A DNA stretch of 64,000 nt from Haloprofundus marisrubri (GCF_001469955.1 NZ_LOPU01000029.1:1-64000); one strand, 5' to 3'; shown: positions 1 through 8,858, numbered from the stretch's first letter. Notes: generated from the sequence alone by a model not told the origin. A program made the numbers and translations.

Positions 1-4
1 GTGA

Positions 5-54
5 GCAAACGCGAAGCGTTTGCGAACTACGTCGGGGAAGTGAGGCCGAAGGCC
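5..54. repeat. Two GAA-triloop hairpins in the tRNA-Arg trailer
   Basis: Just 3' of tRNA-Arg lie two perfect inverted repeats with a three-base GAA loop on the plus strand: an 8-bp stem at 5-12/16-23 (GCAAACGC) and a 4-bp stem at 44-47/51-54 (GGCC). They could act as terminator or processing structures for the tRNA transcript. The same stem-GAA-stem design recurs at 49.7 kb and 54.9 kb. Confidence 0.6.
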
Positions 55-57
55 GAA

Positions 58-130
58 CGGACCCGACGGGATTTGAACCCGCGACATCTTGGTCCGGAAC
101 CAAGCACTCTGTCCACTGAGCTACGGGCCC
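58..130 (-). tRNA. tRNA-Arg (anticodon CCG)
   Basis: Read on the minus strand this folds into a 73-nt cloverleaf. The acceptor arm GGGCCCG pairs with CGGGTCC and the discriminator is G. The D arm contains GTAGCTCAGTGG. The anticodon stem CTTGG/CCAAG encloses loop TTCCGGA, so the anticodon is CCG and it reads codon CGG. The T loop is TTCAAAT. No CCA is encoded, as usual in haloarchaea, and there is no intron. Its 3' side faces base 1 of the window, and its T arm and trailer have a degenerate inverted copy near 54.9 kb. Confidence 0.97.
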
Positions 131-255
131 TCACCCAGACGTACACAACAACTGGCTATAACGGTTGTGACCTCTCTCGGCACCGGTGGCGGGTCAAAGA
201 AACTGTCGAAGAGTAGAAAATCGAAGACCGAAGAAATCCGAGTAACTGTGGCCGG

Positions 256-843
256 CTACGGTGCAGTGCCCGTCTCGATGGAGAAGTCCGCACGCGGGTA
301 GGCGACACAGGTGAGCGTGTAGCCGTCGTCGAGTTCGCCGTCGTCGAGCATCTGCTGGTCGTCGTGGACGACATAGTCCTCGGAGTTACCGCCCGACGTA
401 ATCTGCCCGGCACAGGAGACACACTGTCCCTGTCGGCAGGCGTACGGCAGGTCCCAGCCGTTGTCTTCGCCGGATTCGAGGACCGTCTTGTTGTTCGGAA
501 TCTCGATGGTTTCGCCTTCCTTGAGGTACTCCACCTCGAAGTACTCGACTTCGTCCTCGGGGATGTCGGCGGGGCTCGAACTCTCCTCTTCGGCCTCGCC
601 TTCTTCGAGTTCTCCTTCCTCGCCCGTCGCGCCGCCGACGGCGACAGCACCGCCGCCGCCGATGGAGCGGTTCATCGGTTCGGGGAAGTCCGTCTCGGGG
701 ACCGTCGACGCGCGCTGCTCGAGCACCTCTTGGGAGATGTCGGCGGTGGCCGTCCACCCCGTCCCCTTCGAGAAGTGCATCGCGACGGCGAGCGCCGTCA
801 GCGCCGCGCCCAGTCCTACCGCCACTGGGTCGATGAGAGCCAT
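256..843 (-). CDS. Membrane-anchored plant-type 2Fe-2S ferredoxin
   Basis: 195 aa. Residues 1-25 form one hydrophobic segment (VGLGAALTALAVAM), a likely N-terminal membrane anchor. A flexible Gly- and Glu-rich linker follows at about 60-95. The C-terminal half is a plant-type ferredoxin domain: ACRQGQCVSC gives three of the cluster cysteines and LTCVAYP the fourth. The family transfers single electrons to soluble or membrane partners. The anchor suggests it works at the cytoplasmic face of the membrane, unlike the free 129-aa haloarchaeal ferredoxin; the partner is unknown. The next gene starts about 120 bases beyond, on the same strand. Confidence 0.9.
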   Translation of the reverse strand: MALIDPVAVGLGAALTALAVAMHFSKGTGWTATADISQEVLEQRASTVPETDFPEPMNRSIGGGGAVAVGGATGEEGELEEGEAEEESSSPADIPEDEVEYFEVEYLKEGETIEIPNNKTVLESGEDNGWDLPYACRQGQCVSCAGQITSGGNSEDYVVHDDQQMLDDGELDDGYTLTCVAYPRADFSIETGTAP

Positions 844-959
844 ATCGGCGGCTACGGAGTGTGGGTTTACAACAGTTGTGATTCCCCCGACGAATCGGCG
901 GCCGATTATCGCATCCGCTACCCGGGCGCGGAGCGTCGACGGCCGACACTGAGCGTCGG

Positions 960-1199
960 CTACTCCAGTGGGATTCGTTCGAACTCCGCCTCGCCGCGCT
1001 CTTTCATACGTTCGAGCTGACTCCGAGCACCGACACTCTTCTCGCCGACTGTCGCACCGACCAGCGCACCGATGGCGGCCCCGGTGCTCGCAGCCTTCTT
1101 GCTCACGACGCCGCCGACGGCACCACCGACAGCGCCACCGATGGCCGCGTACCGGACGCGACTCAGCACTCGTTCGAGACGTGCGGATACGGGTTCCAT
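960..1199 (-). CDS. Small glycine-zipper membrane protein
   Basis: 79 aa from the ATG at 1199; an upstream in-frame start at 1226 is possible, but the Met-Glu-Pro start fits better. The centre (residues 20-55) is a Gly/Ala-rich zipper (AIGGAVGGAVGGVV, then AAIGALVGATVG) of the kind that packs two short membrane helices. The C-terminus is charged. I do not recognise a family with a known role. It is probably a membrane-inserted small protein and may share a transcript with the gene upstream of it on this strand. Confidence 0.6.
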   Translation of the reverse strand: MEPVSARLERVLSRVRYAAIGGAVGGAVGGVVSKKAASTGAAIGALVGATVGEKSVGARSQLERMKERGEAEFERIPLE

Positions 1200-1256
1200 G
1201 ACACAGTGTACGGCGTCGCGCTGCATAACGCTGTTTTCAGATTCGGCGACCAGACC

Positions 1257-1547
1257 TTACGGTCTCGTCGTCGACGAAACGGTGACGTGGAGTCGTCGTT
1301 CACGTGCGAGTCGGCGTGCGTCGACGGCTCGCCCGAGCAGTTCGTTCGCGACGACCGGTGCGGCACCGATGAGTCCTGCCCCGACCGCCAACGCGTACCA
1401 ACTCAGTGCTCCGCGCGGCGTCGCCGCCATCAGGTACAGCGCGACGATGGCCGCTAAGAGCGTTACCGCGAGCAGTATCACCCCCGACCCGAACAGGATA
1501 CCCCCGTTTCGAATCCACCTCTCAGCCCCTCGACCCTCGAATTTCAT
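1257..1547 (-). CDS. Two-helix membrane protein, unknown function
   Basis: 96 aa from the ATG at 1547 (an upstream start at 1568 adds 7 residues). Two hydrophobic helices, roughly residues 17-42 and 49-68, are joined by a short loop, and the protein ends in a basic tail (RRLARERRLHV). No catalytic motif is visible. It lies about 60 bases upstream of the glycine-zipper gene on the same strand, so the two may be co-transcribed. Function unknown. Confidence 0.6.
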   Translation of the reverse strand: MKFEGRGAERWIRNGGILFGSGVILLAVTLLAAIVALYLMAATPRGALSWYALAVGAGLIGAAPVVANELLGRAVDARRLARERRLHVTVSSTTRP

Positions 1548-1661
1548 CGTTCGTTCCTCTGTACCCACCGATACGCTCGGCGAGGAAATAGCCTCGCGCC
1601 TGCGGTCGGCAGGTCGTAGCTGACTTCTTTCGGTCTCAATCGCGGGCGACCGCTTCTCGTC

Positions 1662-2555
1662 TCAGTCTCGGACGACTTCGTGGCGGCCGAAGCCGTAGCG
1701 GAGGCGATTCGCCAACCGCCGCGAGAACCGGCCTTCGTTTCGGCTGTCGAAACGCTCGGCGAGCGCCTGGTAGATGAGCGGCACCGGGACTTCCTGTTCG
1801 AGCGCCTCCTGCACCGTCCACGTGCCGGTCGACCCGCCGGCGACGTGGTCGGCGACGTCGCCGAGGCCCGAACCCTCCTCGGCGAACGCTTCCTCACAGA
1901 GTTCGAGCAGCCACGACCGAATCACCGCGCCGTTGTTCCACGTCCGCGAGACGGCTTCGAGGTCCAGGTCGTACCGGCCGTCCGCGAGGAGTTCGAAGCC
2001 CTCGCCGTACGCCTGCATCAGCGCGTACTCGACGCCGTTGTGGACCATCTTCACGTAGTGGCCGGACCCCGACTCGCCCATCCGGTCGTGTCCGTCGGGA
2101 CCGGTGGCGACAGCGTCGAAGACGGGCGTCAGTTCGTCGTACGCCCACTGCGGACCGCCGATCATGAGCGAGAAGCCGAGTTCCGCGCCCGCAGGACCGC
2201 CGCTGGTCCCACAGTCGAGGTACGCCGCCGGGCAGGCTTTCGCGCGTTCGACGGAGCGCTCGAAGTGGGAGTTACCGCCGTCGACCACCACGTCGTCGCC
2301 GTCGAGAAACTCGTCGAGGTCTGCGAGTGTCGCGTCCACAGCCTCTCCAGCGGGCACCATCAGCCAGATGCGTTTCTCGTCGCCGAGTGTCTCGACGAGG
2401 TCCTCGATGCTCGCAGCGGGGTCCGCGCCGGCCTCGGTCGCCGTTTCGACTGCCCGTTCGCTGAGGTCGAACGCGACCACATCGTGGCCCGCGGCGACGA
2501 CTCGTTCGACGACAATCTGTCCCATCCGGCCCAGTCCGATGACGCCCAGTTGCAT
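1662..2555 (-). CDS. gnd: 6-phosphogluconate dehydrogenase, decarboxylating (short archaeal/GndA type)
   Basis: 297 aa. Begins with a Rossmann dinucleotide motif (GLGRMG, residues 7-12) and continues with the 6PGDH signatures VVDGGNSH, GTSGGPAG and the catalytic KMVHNGVEY stretch; the C-terminal helical dimerisation domain is the short version. It oxidises and decarboxylates 6-phosphogluconate to ribulose 5-phosphate, giving reduced coenzyme; haloarchaea use it for pentose supply. Length matches the roughly 300-aa family rather than the 470-aa bacterial/eukaryotic form. Monocistronic by appearance, divergent from the CBS protein at 2715. Confidence 0.93.
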   Translation of the reverse strand: MQLGVIGLGRMGQIVVERVVAAGHDVVAFDLSERAVETATEAGADPAASIEDLVETLGDEKRIWLMVPAGEAVDATLADLDEFLDGDDVVVDGGNSHFERSVERAKACPAAYLDCGTSGGPAGAELGFSLMIGGPQWAYDELTPVFDAVATGPDGHDRMGESGSGHYVKMVHNGVEYALMQAYGEGFELLADGRYDLDLEAVSRTWNNGAVIRSWLLELCEEAFAEEGSGLGDVADHVAGGSTGTWTVQEALEQEVPVPLIYQALAERFDSRNEGRFSRRLANRLRYGFGRHEVVRD

Positions 2556-2714
2556 GGTCGGAGGTGTACCGGGGGGAAGGTAAGCGGTTGTGGTTCGTCG
2601 GAGCGCTCACTTCGGTTCTGTGACCGTCACCGAACCGTCGCCGGACTCTGACTCTCGTCGCCGCCACACGACCGTCGCTGGACTTACGCCCTCTCCTCCC
2701 GTACAACGCTCGAT

Positions 2715-3119
2715 ATGACACTCACTGACATCCTCGACGCGACTGTCGCCACCGCCGCGCCGACGACGCCCGTCGGCGACGTAACCGCCGCGATGCGAAA
2801 AAACTCGCTCGAACTCGTCGCCGTTCTCGACGAACAGCGGCCGCTCGGCCTCCTGACGCCTGCAGACATCGGCCGGGCGTACGTCGCCGACGAGAGCCTC
2901 GACGAGAAGACCGCGAGCGAAGTGCTCTCGGCGGACCTCGTCACCGTCCGCGAGTCCGAGGACCTCTCGGCACTGGTGGCGCACCTCGCGGACGCGAACG
3001 CCCGCCGCGCCGCCGTCGTCGACGACGCGGGTGACTTCGTCGGCGTCGTCCGCCTCGAAGACGCCCTCGTCCAGTACGGCGAGGACCTCACACGGATTCT
3101 GTCGATGTTCGACGGCTGA
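2715..3119 (+). CDS. CBS-pair domain protein
   Basis: 134 aa, essentially just two CBS repeats (about 1-60 and 65-134). Each holds the typical hydrophobic pattern ending in a V/LGVV or LGLLT turn (RPLGLLTPADI; GDFVGVVRLEDAL). Stand-alone CBS pairs bind adenosine nucleotides and act as small energy or ionic-strength sensors. No effector domain is attached, so the target is unknown. It begins 159 bases from the divergent gnd start, and the two could share a regulatory region. The ATG is chosen at the start of the first CBS strand. Confidence 0.85.
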   Translation: MTLTDILDATVATAAPTTPVGDVTAAMRKNSLELVAVLDEQRPLGLLTPADIGRAYVADESLDEKTASEVLSADLVTVRESEDLSALVAHLADANARRAAVVDDAGDFVGVVRLEDALVQYGEDLTRILSMFDG

Positions 3120-3212
3120 CGGCGTGACGGGGCCGCAGATTTCGGGGTGACTTGGCCCGCGTACGCCGCCGGAACCACCCCGTTTTTCGGGGAGTCACTC
3201 CTCAACTCGCGC

Positions 3213-4310
3213 ATGGACGAACGCGTACGCGAGCACGCCGAGGTGCTCGTCGACTGGAGCGCACGCATCGAAACCGGCGACGACGTCGTTGTCAGCGTCG
3301 CCGAAGACGCCCACGACCTCGCCGTCGCCGTCGCCGAGAAACTCGGTGAACGCGGGGCGAACGTCGTCACGCTGTACGACTCCGCGGAAGTCTCGCGCGC
3401 CTACCTGAAGGCCCACGACGGCGAGTTCGGCGACGACCCGGCGCACGAACTCGCGCTTCTGGAACATGCCGACGCCTACCTCCGTCTCGGTGGCGGCCGA
3501 AACACGACCGCCAGCGCCGACGTTCCCGGCGAGACCCAGCGCGCGTTCGCCCGCGCCCGAGAAGGAACCCGCGAGGCCCGCATGGACACCGACTGGGTCT
3601 CCACCGTCCACCCGACGCGCTCGCTCGCCCAGCAGGCCGGGATGTCGTACGAAGAGTACCAGCAGTTCGTCTACGACGCTGTCCTCCGTGATTGGGAGTC
3701 GCTCGCCGACGAGATGGCGCAGATGAAAGACGTGCTCGACGCCGGCAGCGAGGTCCGACTCCTAAAGGAGGACACCGACCTGACCATGTCCATCGAGAAC
3801 CGAACCGCGGTGAACTCCGCCGCCTCCGTCGCCTACGACTCACACAACCTCCCCTCCGGCGAGGTGTTCACCGCGCCCTACGCCACCGAAGGCGAGGTGT
3901 TCTTCGACGTACCGATGACCATCCAGAGCAACCGCGTCACCGACGTCCATCTCACGTTCGAGGACGGCGAAGTCGTCGACTTCAGCGCCGGGCAGAACGA
4001 GGCGGTGCTCGGAGACATCCTCGACACCGACGAAGGTGCGCGTCGCCTCGGCGAACTCGGCATCGGGATGAATCGCGGCATCGACCGCTTCACCGACAGC
4101 ATCCTCTTCGACGAGAAGATGGGCGACACGGTCCACCTCGCGGTCGGCCGCGCGTACGACTCCTGTCTGCCCGAGGGCGAGTCGGGCAACCAGTCGGCGG
4201 TCCACGTCGACATGATAACCGACATGAGCGAGGACTCGAAGATGCTCGTCGACGGCGAACTCGTCCAGCGCAACGGGACGTTCCGATGGGAAGACGGCTT
4301 CGAGGGGTAG
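3213..4310 (+). CDS. Aminopeptidase, M29 (thermophilic metalloprotease) family
   Basis: 365 aa from the ATG at 3213; the frame is open upstream but that part is not protein-like. M29 signatures are clear: SIENRTAVNSAA, LPSGEVF with the first metal-binding Glu, then LGELGIGMNRGI, ILFDEKMGDTVHLAVGRAY and HVDMITD with further Glu/His/Asp ligands. The family forms di-metal exo-peptidases that remove N-terminal residues in the cytosol. The last 12 codons are repeated, with silent changes and a different stop, about 103 bases downstream, which suggests past allelic recombination at the 3' end. Confidence 0.92.
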   Translation: MDERVREHAEVLVDWSARIETGDDVVVSVAEDAHDLAVAVAEKLGERGANVVTLYDSAEVSRAYLKAHDGEFGDDPAHELALLEHADAYLRLGGGRNTTASADVPGETQRAFARAREGTREARMDTDWVSTVHPTRSLAQQAGMSYEEYQQFVYDAVLRDWESLADEMAQMKDVLDAGSEVRLLKEDTDLTMSIENRTAVNSAASVAYDSHNLPSGEVFTAPYATEGEVFFDVPMTIQSNRVTDVHLTFEDGEVVDFSAGQNEAVLGDILDTDEGARRLGELGIGMNRGIDRFTDSILFDEKMGDTVHLAVGRAYDSCLPEGESGNQSAVHVDMITDMSEDSKMLVDGELVQRNGTFRWEDGFEG

Positions 4311-4373
4311 GCGCTCTGCGGTTTTTGGTGCAGATTTTTGCCGAGCGAGTGCAGCGAGCGAGGGAAAAAGGTG

Positions 4374-4413
4374 CAACGGGACGTTCCGGTGGGAAGACGG
4401 CTTCGAGGAATAA
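4374..4413 (+). pseudogene. Residual second copy of the aminopeptidase 3' end
   Basis: This block repeats the coding end of the M29 gene (4271-4307) in the same sense. It encodes NGTFRWEDGFE and then Glu-stop, where the intact gene has Gly-stop. Within the shared roughly 35 bases the only internal change is a silent third-position change in an Arg codon. The 66 bases between are non-coding and contain a GCGAGTGCAGCGAGCGAG run. It reads as the old 3' end left behind after a homologous stretch was recombined in. Confidence 0.7.
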
Positions 4414-4538
4414 ACCTTAGTAGAAGTCGTTTGGCTGTGGTTTTGTTCCGAACAGTGACGAATCGGTGACGAGACGCTCGCGGTTGTCGCCCTCGCCACC
4501 GGATGCGTGCCGGCGTTCCCACCCCGGTCCAGTCTCGC

Positions 4539-4895
4539 TTATCGCTTTTTCTCGTTGGAATCGTCGTCGACGCTGATGCTTAGTGGCTCGTCGTTCCCGT
4601 CCGTCTGCTCGCCGCCGCCGAGCAGTCTCGACCGCAGGTCGTCGGTGAAGGACTGCACCTGGTCGCGGACCGTCTTGACCTCCTCTTCGAACTTCTCGAC
4701 GGTTCGTTCGACGTGGTACACCCGCGTCGCGGGAATCCGACGGACGATGTCGCGCCCTTCGTCGTCCTCGCCGACTTTCACCAACCAGTGGTCTTGGAAG
4801 TACGCGACGTGCTCGTTTTTGACGTTTTTCTCTATCGTCTCGCCGTCTGGGTCTTCGTACACTATCGTCGCCTCGCCGAGTTCTTTGTCGACCAT
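4539..4895 (-). CDS. Conserved haloarchaeal protein, unknown function
   Basis: 118 aa from the ATG at 4895; an upstream Met at 4955 is in frame but less likely. An N-terminal half of small beta-strand character (ATIVYEDPDGE, HVAYFQDHWLVKVG) is followed by a predicted coiled coil (HVERTVEKFEEEVKTVRDQVQSF, about residues 62-85) and an acidic-basic tail. No cysteine, signal peptide or membrane segment. I do not recognise a function. It is divergent from the Tat-signal protein at 4992. Confidence 0.65.
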   Translation of the reverse strand: MVDKELGEATIVYEDPDGETIEKNVKNEHVAYFQDHWLVKVGEDDEGRDIVRRIPATRVYHVERTVEKFEEEVKTVRDQVQSFTDDLRSRLLGGGEQTDGNDEPLSISVDDDSNEKKR

Positions 4896-4991
4896 AGGAG
4901 ACAGTCGTCGCCCAGATACGAAGTAGTGTGGGCCACCGCCGTTCGTTTCGTCCATCCGGACACTTATCTTACATGGAGTGAATAGAATGAC

Positions 4992-6194
4992 ATGAAAGAC
5001 GAGTTCTCGCGCCGCCGACTGCTCGCGGCGGGCGGACTTTCGATTCTCGGCGGGGTTGGCTACGCCGCCCACCGACGCCAGTTCGTTCTCGACGACGTGG
5101 CGGCGGCCGCTCCACCCGTGGGAAACGTCGTCACCGCGAGCGATGCCCACTGGAACGCCGCGGTGACCGATTTCCGCGAGGCAGTCTCCGAGTTCCGGCG
5201 GACGCGTGAGCAGACGAACATCTTGCCGTCTCTCGACGACTCTCTCGTCGCCACCGGCGAGTTTGACGGAACGGTGGAACACGCTCGAACGCGCCTGAAC
5301 CGCTGGGAAGGCGTCGAGGAACTGCGAGCGATGACGATACGCGCCAGTCTGAAGGCGGCGTATCTCGACGCCGCGACGGGACGCCTGTCGCCGGCGGAGG
5401 CCCGGTCACGATACGACTCGTTCGACTCGCCGTCAGCGGACGTCGTGCGTTACGACCACGGTCCGTTCGAGGCGTGTCTCGTGCAGGCGGCGACTGCGGA
5501 ATTTCGCCTCGCCGACGCACGAAGACGGTACGGTCTCGCTGAATCGTCGGTCGACGAGGTCGGGTCCGAGGAGACTGCCTACGCGATGAGCCACTTAGCG
5601 GCCACTCGTCTGTTCACCAACGACGCCGACAGACTCGTCGTCGCGTTACCGAAGCGGCCGAACCACCGAGAACGACTCGTCACCGCGTACGAGGCGCTCG
5701 CGCCGACGACGGAGCGTAATCTGGAGCGCCTCCGTATCGAGGGGATGGAGCTATCGTTCTTGCTGGGGACTATGTGGGCCGGGACTGCCCGTGAGAACGC
5801 TGAACGTGACTACAACGGAGGTCAGGTGGCCAGCGCCGTTCTACATCTCCTCCGTGCGCGCCTCGTCACGCCCGCTATCGACGAACTCAACGCCGCCGCG
5901 AGCGAAATCAACGTGCCCTTCTCGCCACGTATCGAGACGGAGAGTCACCGTGCGACGGCGGAGTTCGAGACTGCGCTCTCGAATGCGGACTCGCCAGTGT
6001 CTCGGTTGCTCCTCGAACCCGCACGAGGTGTACTCGCCAACGCGATACAGCACGCCGAACAGTCCTCCGAGTATCTGTACCGCGAACGCGTTCGTCGACA
6101 TATTTACTTCGAGTTCCGCTTTGCCCGTGCGCTCGCCACCAACGTCTCTCCGGTGATGCAGACGTTCAGAGACGCGACCGACGGTCCGTCCTAA
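4992..6194 (+). CDS. Exported protein with Tat-like signal, unknown function
   Basis: 400 aa. The N-terminus has a twin-arginine pattern (SRRRLLAAGG) followed by a short hydrophobic stretch, as in haloarchaeal Tat substrates, though no lipobox Cys follows. The rest is helical and Ala/Arg/Glu rich, without metal-binding motifs or obvious repeats. No family recognised. It ends one base before the stop of the convergent gene at 6195, so transcripts meet tail to tail with essentially no spacer. Confidence 0.7.
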   Translation: MKDEFSRRRLLAAGGLSILGGVGYAAHRRQFVLDDVAAAAPPVGNVVTASDAHWNAAVTDFREAVSEFRRTREQTNILPSLDDSLVATGEFDGTVEHARTRLNRWEGVEELRAMTIRASLKAAYLDAATGRLSPAEARSRYDSFDSPSADVVRYDHGPFEACLVQAATAEFRLADARRRYGLAESSVDEVGSEETAYAMSHLAATRLFTNDADRLVVALPKRPNHRERLVTAYEALAPTTERNLERLRIEGMELSFLLGTMWAGTARENAERDYNGGQVASAVLHLLRARLVTPAIDELNAAASEINVPFSPRIETESHRATAEFETALSNADSPVSRLLLEPARGVLANAIQHAEQSSEYLYRERVRRHIYFEFRFARALATNVSPVMQTFRDATDGPS

Positions 6195-6953
6195 CTACTC
6201 CTGCTTCGGTTCGTGGACGTGGCCGCACTCGGGACACTCCACCTCTTCGGCGCGGAGTTCCGCACTCGACTGTCGGACCTCGCGCATGACGCTCGAAATC
6301 CGCTCTTCGGCGTCGAGTTCCTCGGCGACGGCCAAGTCGACGCCTTCGACTTCGAGGAGGAACTTGGCGATTTCCGTCACCTCGTACATCGTTTCATCGA
6401 GTTCCTCGGCGGTGAAGAAGCCGCTCATCGCGCCGTAGAGGAACGTCGCGCCCGATTTCTTCACCTTCCCTTCGAAGGACGAACGCGCTTGATTGACCGC
6501 CTGCGGGGTGTACGTATCGGTCATGAAGGGAACCAAGCGGGGAAGGTTCTTGCCGATTTTAGTCATCTCGACGCCCGTCTCGGTCCGGAAGTCCGCACAG
6601 AGACGCGCGATAGCCCACTCGCGGGCGGTGATGTACGTCCGGTCCCGGAGGAAGCCGTTGACCCGGTCGTACTGCGCGCCGTCCATCTTCTTGAAGCGGG
6701 CGTACTTCTGAACGTCGTCGGGAACGGAGTCGGCCTCGTCGTCGGAGACGGAGTCGGTCTCAGCGTCGGTTTCCGTTTCGCTTTCGGCGTCCGAACCCTC
6801 TCCGTTCGTCGCTTCGGCGGGGGTCGTCTGCGCTGTCGTCTCGTCCGCCTCGGAGTCCGTCACGGGGTCGTCGACACCGACCGTCTCGTCACGTTCGCCG
6901 TTTGTCGTCTCTCGCTCCGGCGACTCCGAGGGCGTCGCGGGGTCGTCTGCCAT
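6195..6953 (-). CDS. Conserved haloarchaeal protein with acidic N-terminal tail and CxxC knuckle (DUF5806-like)
   Basis: 252 aa. Residues 1-80 are a disordered D/E/T/S-rich tail. From about residue 85 a compact helical domain begins (KYARFKKMDGAQYDRVNGF ...). The C-terminus ends in CPECGH, half of a zinc ribbon. From memory this resembles a haloarchaea-restricted domain of unknown function numbered near DUF5806; I cannot verify the number here. The helical core plus zinc knuckle might suit nucleic-acid or protein binding, but that is inference. No catalytic residues are evident. Confidence 0.75.
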   Translation of the reverse strand: MADDPATPSESPERETTNGERDETVGVDDPVTDSEADETTAQTTPAEATNGEGSDAESETETDAETDSVSDDEADSVPDDVQKYARFKKMDGAQYDRVNGFLRDRTYITAREWAIARLCADFRTETGVEMTKIGKNLPRLVPFMTDTYTPQAVNQARSSFEGKVKKSGATFLYGAMSGFFTAEELDETMYEVTEIAKFLLEVEGVDLAVAEELDAEERISSVMREVRQSSAELRAEEVECPECGHVHEPKQE

Positions 6954-7084
6954 ACCCGCCCTTGTGAACCGGGTACAAAAGGGTTGTCGGCGTCGGCCGA
7001 GCGTCGCCGGGGTGCGTCTTCCGGGGTGTCCGACTGCTGTCTCGGCGGCAACTGTTTTGACACCCGCCTGCGACAGATTCGCAC

Positions 7085-7453
7085 ATGAAGGTGTTACTGG
7101 GAATCGGTGGGAGCGAGGATTCGTATCACGCGCTGGAACGGACGGTCGAACGAGCGGCCGTCGCCGACGACGAACTCACGGTTGCCATCGTCGAGAACCC
7201 GAACTCCGACGCGACCCCCGAAGAGATAGAGACGCGAGTCCGAAACCAACTCGAAGCGGCCAACGTCGACGCCGACGTCCGACACGTCGAAGGTGACCCC
7301 GGAAGCAGTCTCGTCGACCTCGCCGAAAGCGGCGGGTTCGACCAACTCGTCCTCGGCGGCGGCCAGCGCAGTCCGATGGGCAAGATAAGCATCGGGAGCA
7401 TCGCCGAGTTCGTGCTGCTGAACTCCCACAAGACGGTGAAACTAGTGCGATGA
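7085..7453 (+). CDS. Universal stress protein (UspA) family, short
   Basis: 122 aa with the UspA pattern: beta-1 MKVLLGIGGSEDS, helix, beta-2 ELTVAIVEN, and the C-terminal LVLGGGQ...IGSIAEFVLLNSHKTVKLV. The ATP-binding motif G-x2-G-x9-G-S/T is degenerate: the second glycine position is Gln, though the final GS is present. Nucleotide binding is therefore uncertain. The stop overlaps the start of the following GNAT gene (ATGA), so the two are translationally coupled. Confidence 0.88.
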   Translation: MKVLLGIGGSEDSYHALERTVERAAVADDELTVAIVENPNSDATPEEIETRVRNQLEAANVDADVRHVEGDPGSSLVDLAESGGFDQLVLGGGQRSPMGKISIGSIAEFVLLNSHKTVKLVR

Positions 7454-7983
7454 AGCGAGAGCGACTCTACCCCGACGACCCGGCCGGCCCGTTCGATGCA
7501 CCGACCGTCGAGTTCGAAGACCGCGAAGAGCGCACCATCGAAATTCGCGTTTACGACCCCGACGGCGACGAGTACGAGCGACTCGTCGAGATGTACACCG
7601 AGTTCGACCCCGCCGACCGCGCGCAGGGTATCCCGCCGGGCCGCGAGGAGCGCATTCGGTCGTGGCTCGACACGATTCTCGACTCGGAGTGTCTGAACGT
7701 CGTCGCTTGGCACGGCGACGAGGCGGCGGGCCACGCGACGCTCGTCCCCGACGAGGACGCCTACGAACTCGCCATCTTCGTGCTGCAGAAGTACCAGCGC
7801 GCCGGTATCGGCACGCACCTCATCGAGGCGTTGCTCGGACACGGACAGGCGAGCGACGTGGAGAAAGTGTGGCTCACCGTCGAGCGATGGAACCGCGCGG
7901 CCGTCGCGCTCTACAAGAAAATCGGCTTCGAGACCAGCAACGCCGAGAGCTTCGAGTTGGAGATGGCGCTTCGGTTGAACTGA
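7450..7983 (+). CDS. GNAT-family N-acetyltransferase
   Basis: 177 aa. The GNAT core is at about 75-160: strand IFVLQKYQRAGIG with the acetyl-CoA pyrophosphate-binding loop (QRAGIGTHL, a Q/RxxGxG/A motif), then VWLTVERWNRAAVALYKKIGFE, the standard motif B. An N-terminal 50 residues contain a distinct acidic domain. It transfers acetyl from acetyl-CoA to an unidentified amine. Overlaps the Usp gene by 4 bases, indicating one operon. Confidence 0.87.
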   Translation: MKRERLYPDDPAGPFDAPTVEFEDREERTIEIRVYDPDGDEYERLVEMYTEFDPADRAQGIPPGREERIRSWLDTILDSECLNVVAWHGDEAAGHATLVPDEDAYELAIFVLQKYQRAGIGTHLIEALLGHGQASDVEKVWLTVERWNRAAVALYKKIGFETSNAESFELEMALRLN

Positions 7984-8097
7984 CTGGGCCGCTTTCTGCG
8001 CGGGGTCTCACTTCTGTCGACCACCCTCTCGCTTCACCTCGAACGCGTTCTTCCGAGATGCGTACCACTAAGCACGGTACCGTATAGCACTCTCTGT

Positions 8098-8853
8098 ATG
8101 GCTCACGAAGACGTTCGACTGGAACATCAGACGTGGACAGACGTAGAATCGGCGCTCGAAGACGGCACTCGGACAGCGATAATCGCCGTCGGGTCCGTCG
8201 AACAGCACGGCCCGCATCTCCCGCTCATCATGGACACGCTCGCGGGTGACGAACTCTCCGGACGAATCGCCGAGCAGTTGGGTGATGCGTTCGCCGCGCC
8301 GTCGATTCGACCTGGCTGTTCGGGTCATCACATGGACTTTCCGGGGACGATTACGATTCCGCCGGAGACGCTGATGGAACTGATTCGGTCGTACTGCCGG
8401 TCGCTGGACGCCCACGGCTTCGAGCATCTGGTGCTCGTCCCGACCCACGGCGGCAATTTCGCCCCGGTCAACACTGTCGCCCCCGAAATCGCCCGCGAAC
8501 TCGACGCGAACGTTATCGCACTCGCAGAACTCGGCACGCTGATGGAGTTGATGAACGAGGGGATGCGCGAAGCGGGCGTCGAGTACGAAGAACCCGTGAT
8601 TCACGCGGGTGCGGCCGAGACAGCGATGGTGATGGCCGCCGCCGAAGAACTCGTCCGAACCGACCGACTCGAACTCGGCCGTGAAGGCGATATCTCGGTT
8701 TCACGGCTGCTCAGCGAGGGATTCAAAGCGATAACCGAAAACGGCGTCCTCGGCGACCCGCGGGAGGCGACGCCCGAGGCGGGCGAGGCGATTTTCTCGG
8801 CGATAACCGACGCGTACGTCGACCGAATCGAAGCCGAACGCGACGCGGTCTAA
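8098..8853 (+). CDS. Creatininase-family metallohydrolase
   Basis: 251 aa. Shows the family's metal-site motifs: VGSVEQHGPHLPL with Glu and His, DTLAGD with Asp, the THGGNF loop with His, and HAGAAETAMV with a final Glu. Members are cyclic-amide hydrolases (creatininase, FAPy deformylase in archaeal riboflavin/F420 synthesis, MftE peptidase). Sequence alone does not choose the substrate. In archaea a role in F420/riboflavin precursor processing is a fair alternative to a creatinine-type amidase. Single gene, with the stop 6 bases from the convergent Usp gene. Confidence 0.88.
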   Translation: MAHEDVRLEHQTWTDVESALEDGTRTAIIAVGSVEQHGPHLPLIMDTLAGDELSGRIAEQLGDAFAAPSIRPGCSGHHMDFPGTITIPPETLMELIRSYCRSLDAHGFEHLVLVPTHGGNFAPVNTVAPEIARELDANVIALAELGTLMELMNEGMREAGVEYEEPVIHAGAAETAMVMAAAEELVRTDRLELGREGDISVSRLLSEGFKAITENGVLGDPREATPEAGEAIFSAITDAYVDRIEAERDAV

Positions 8854-8858
8854 GGGTA

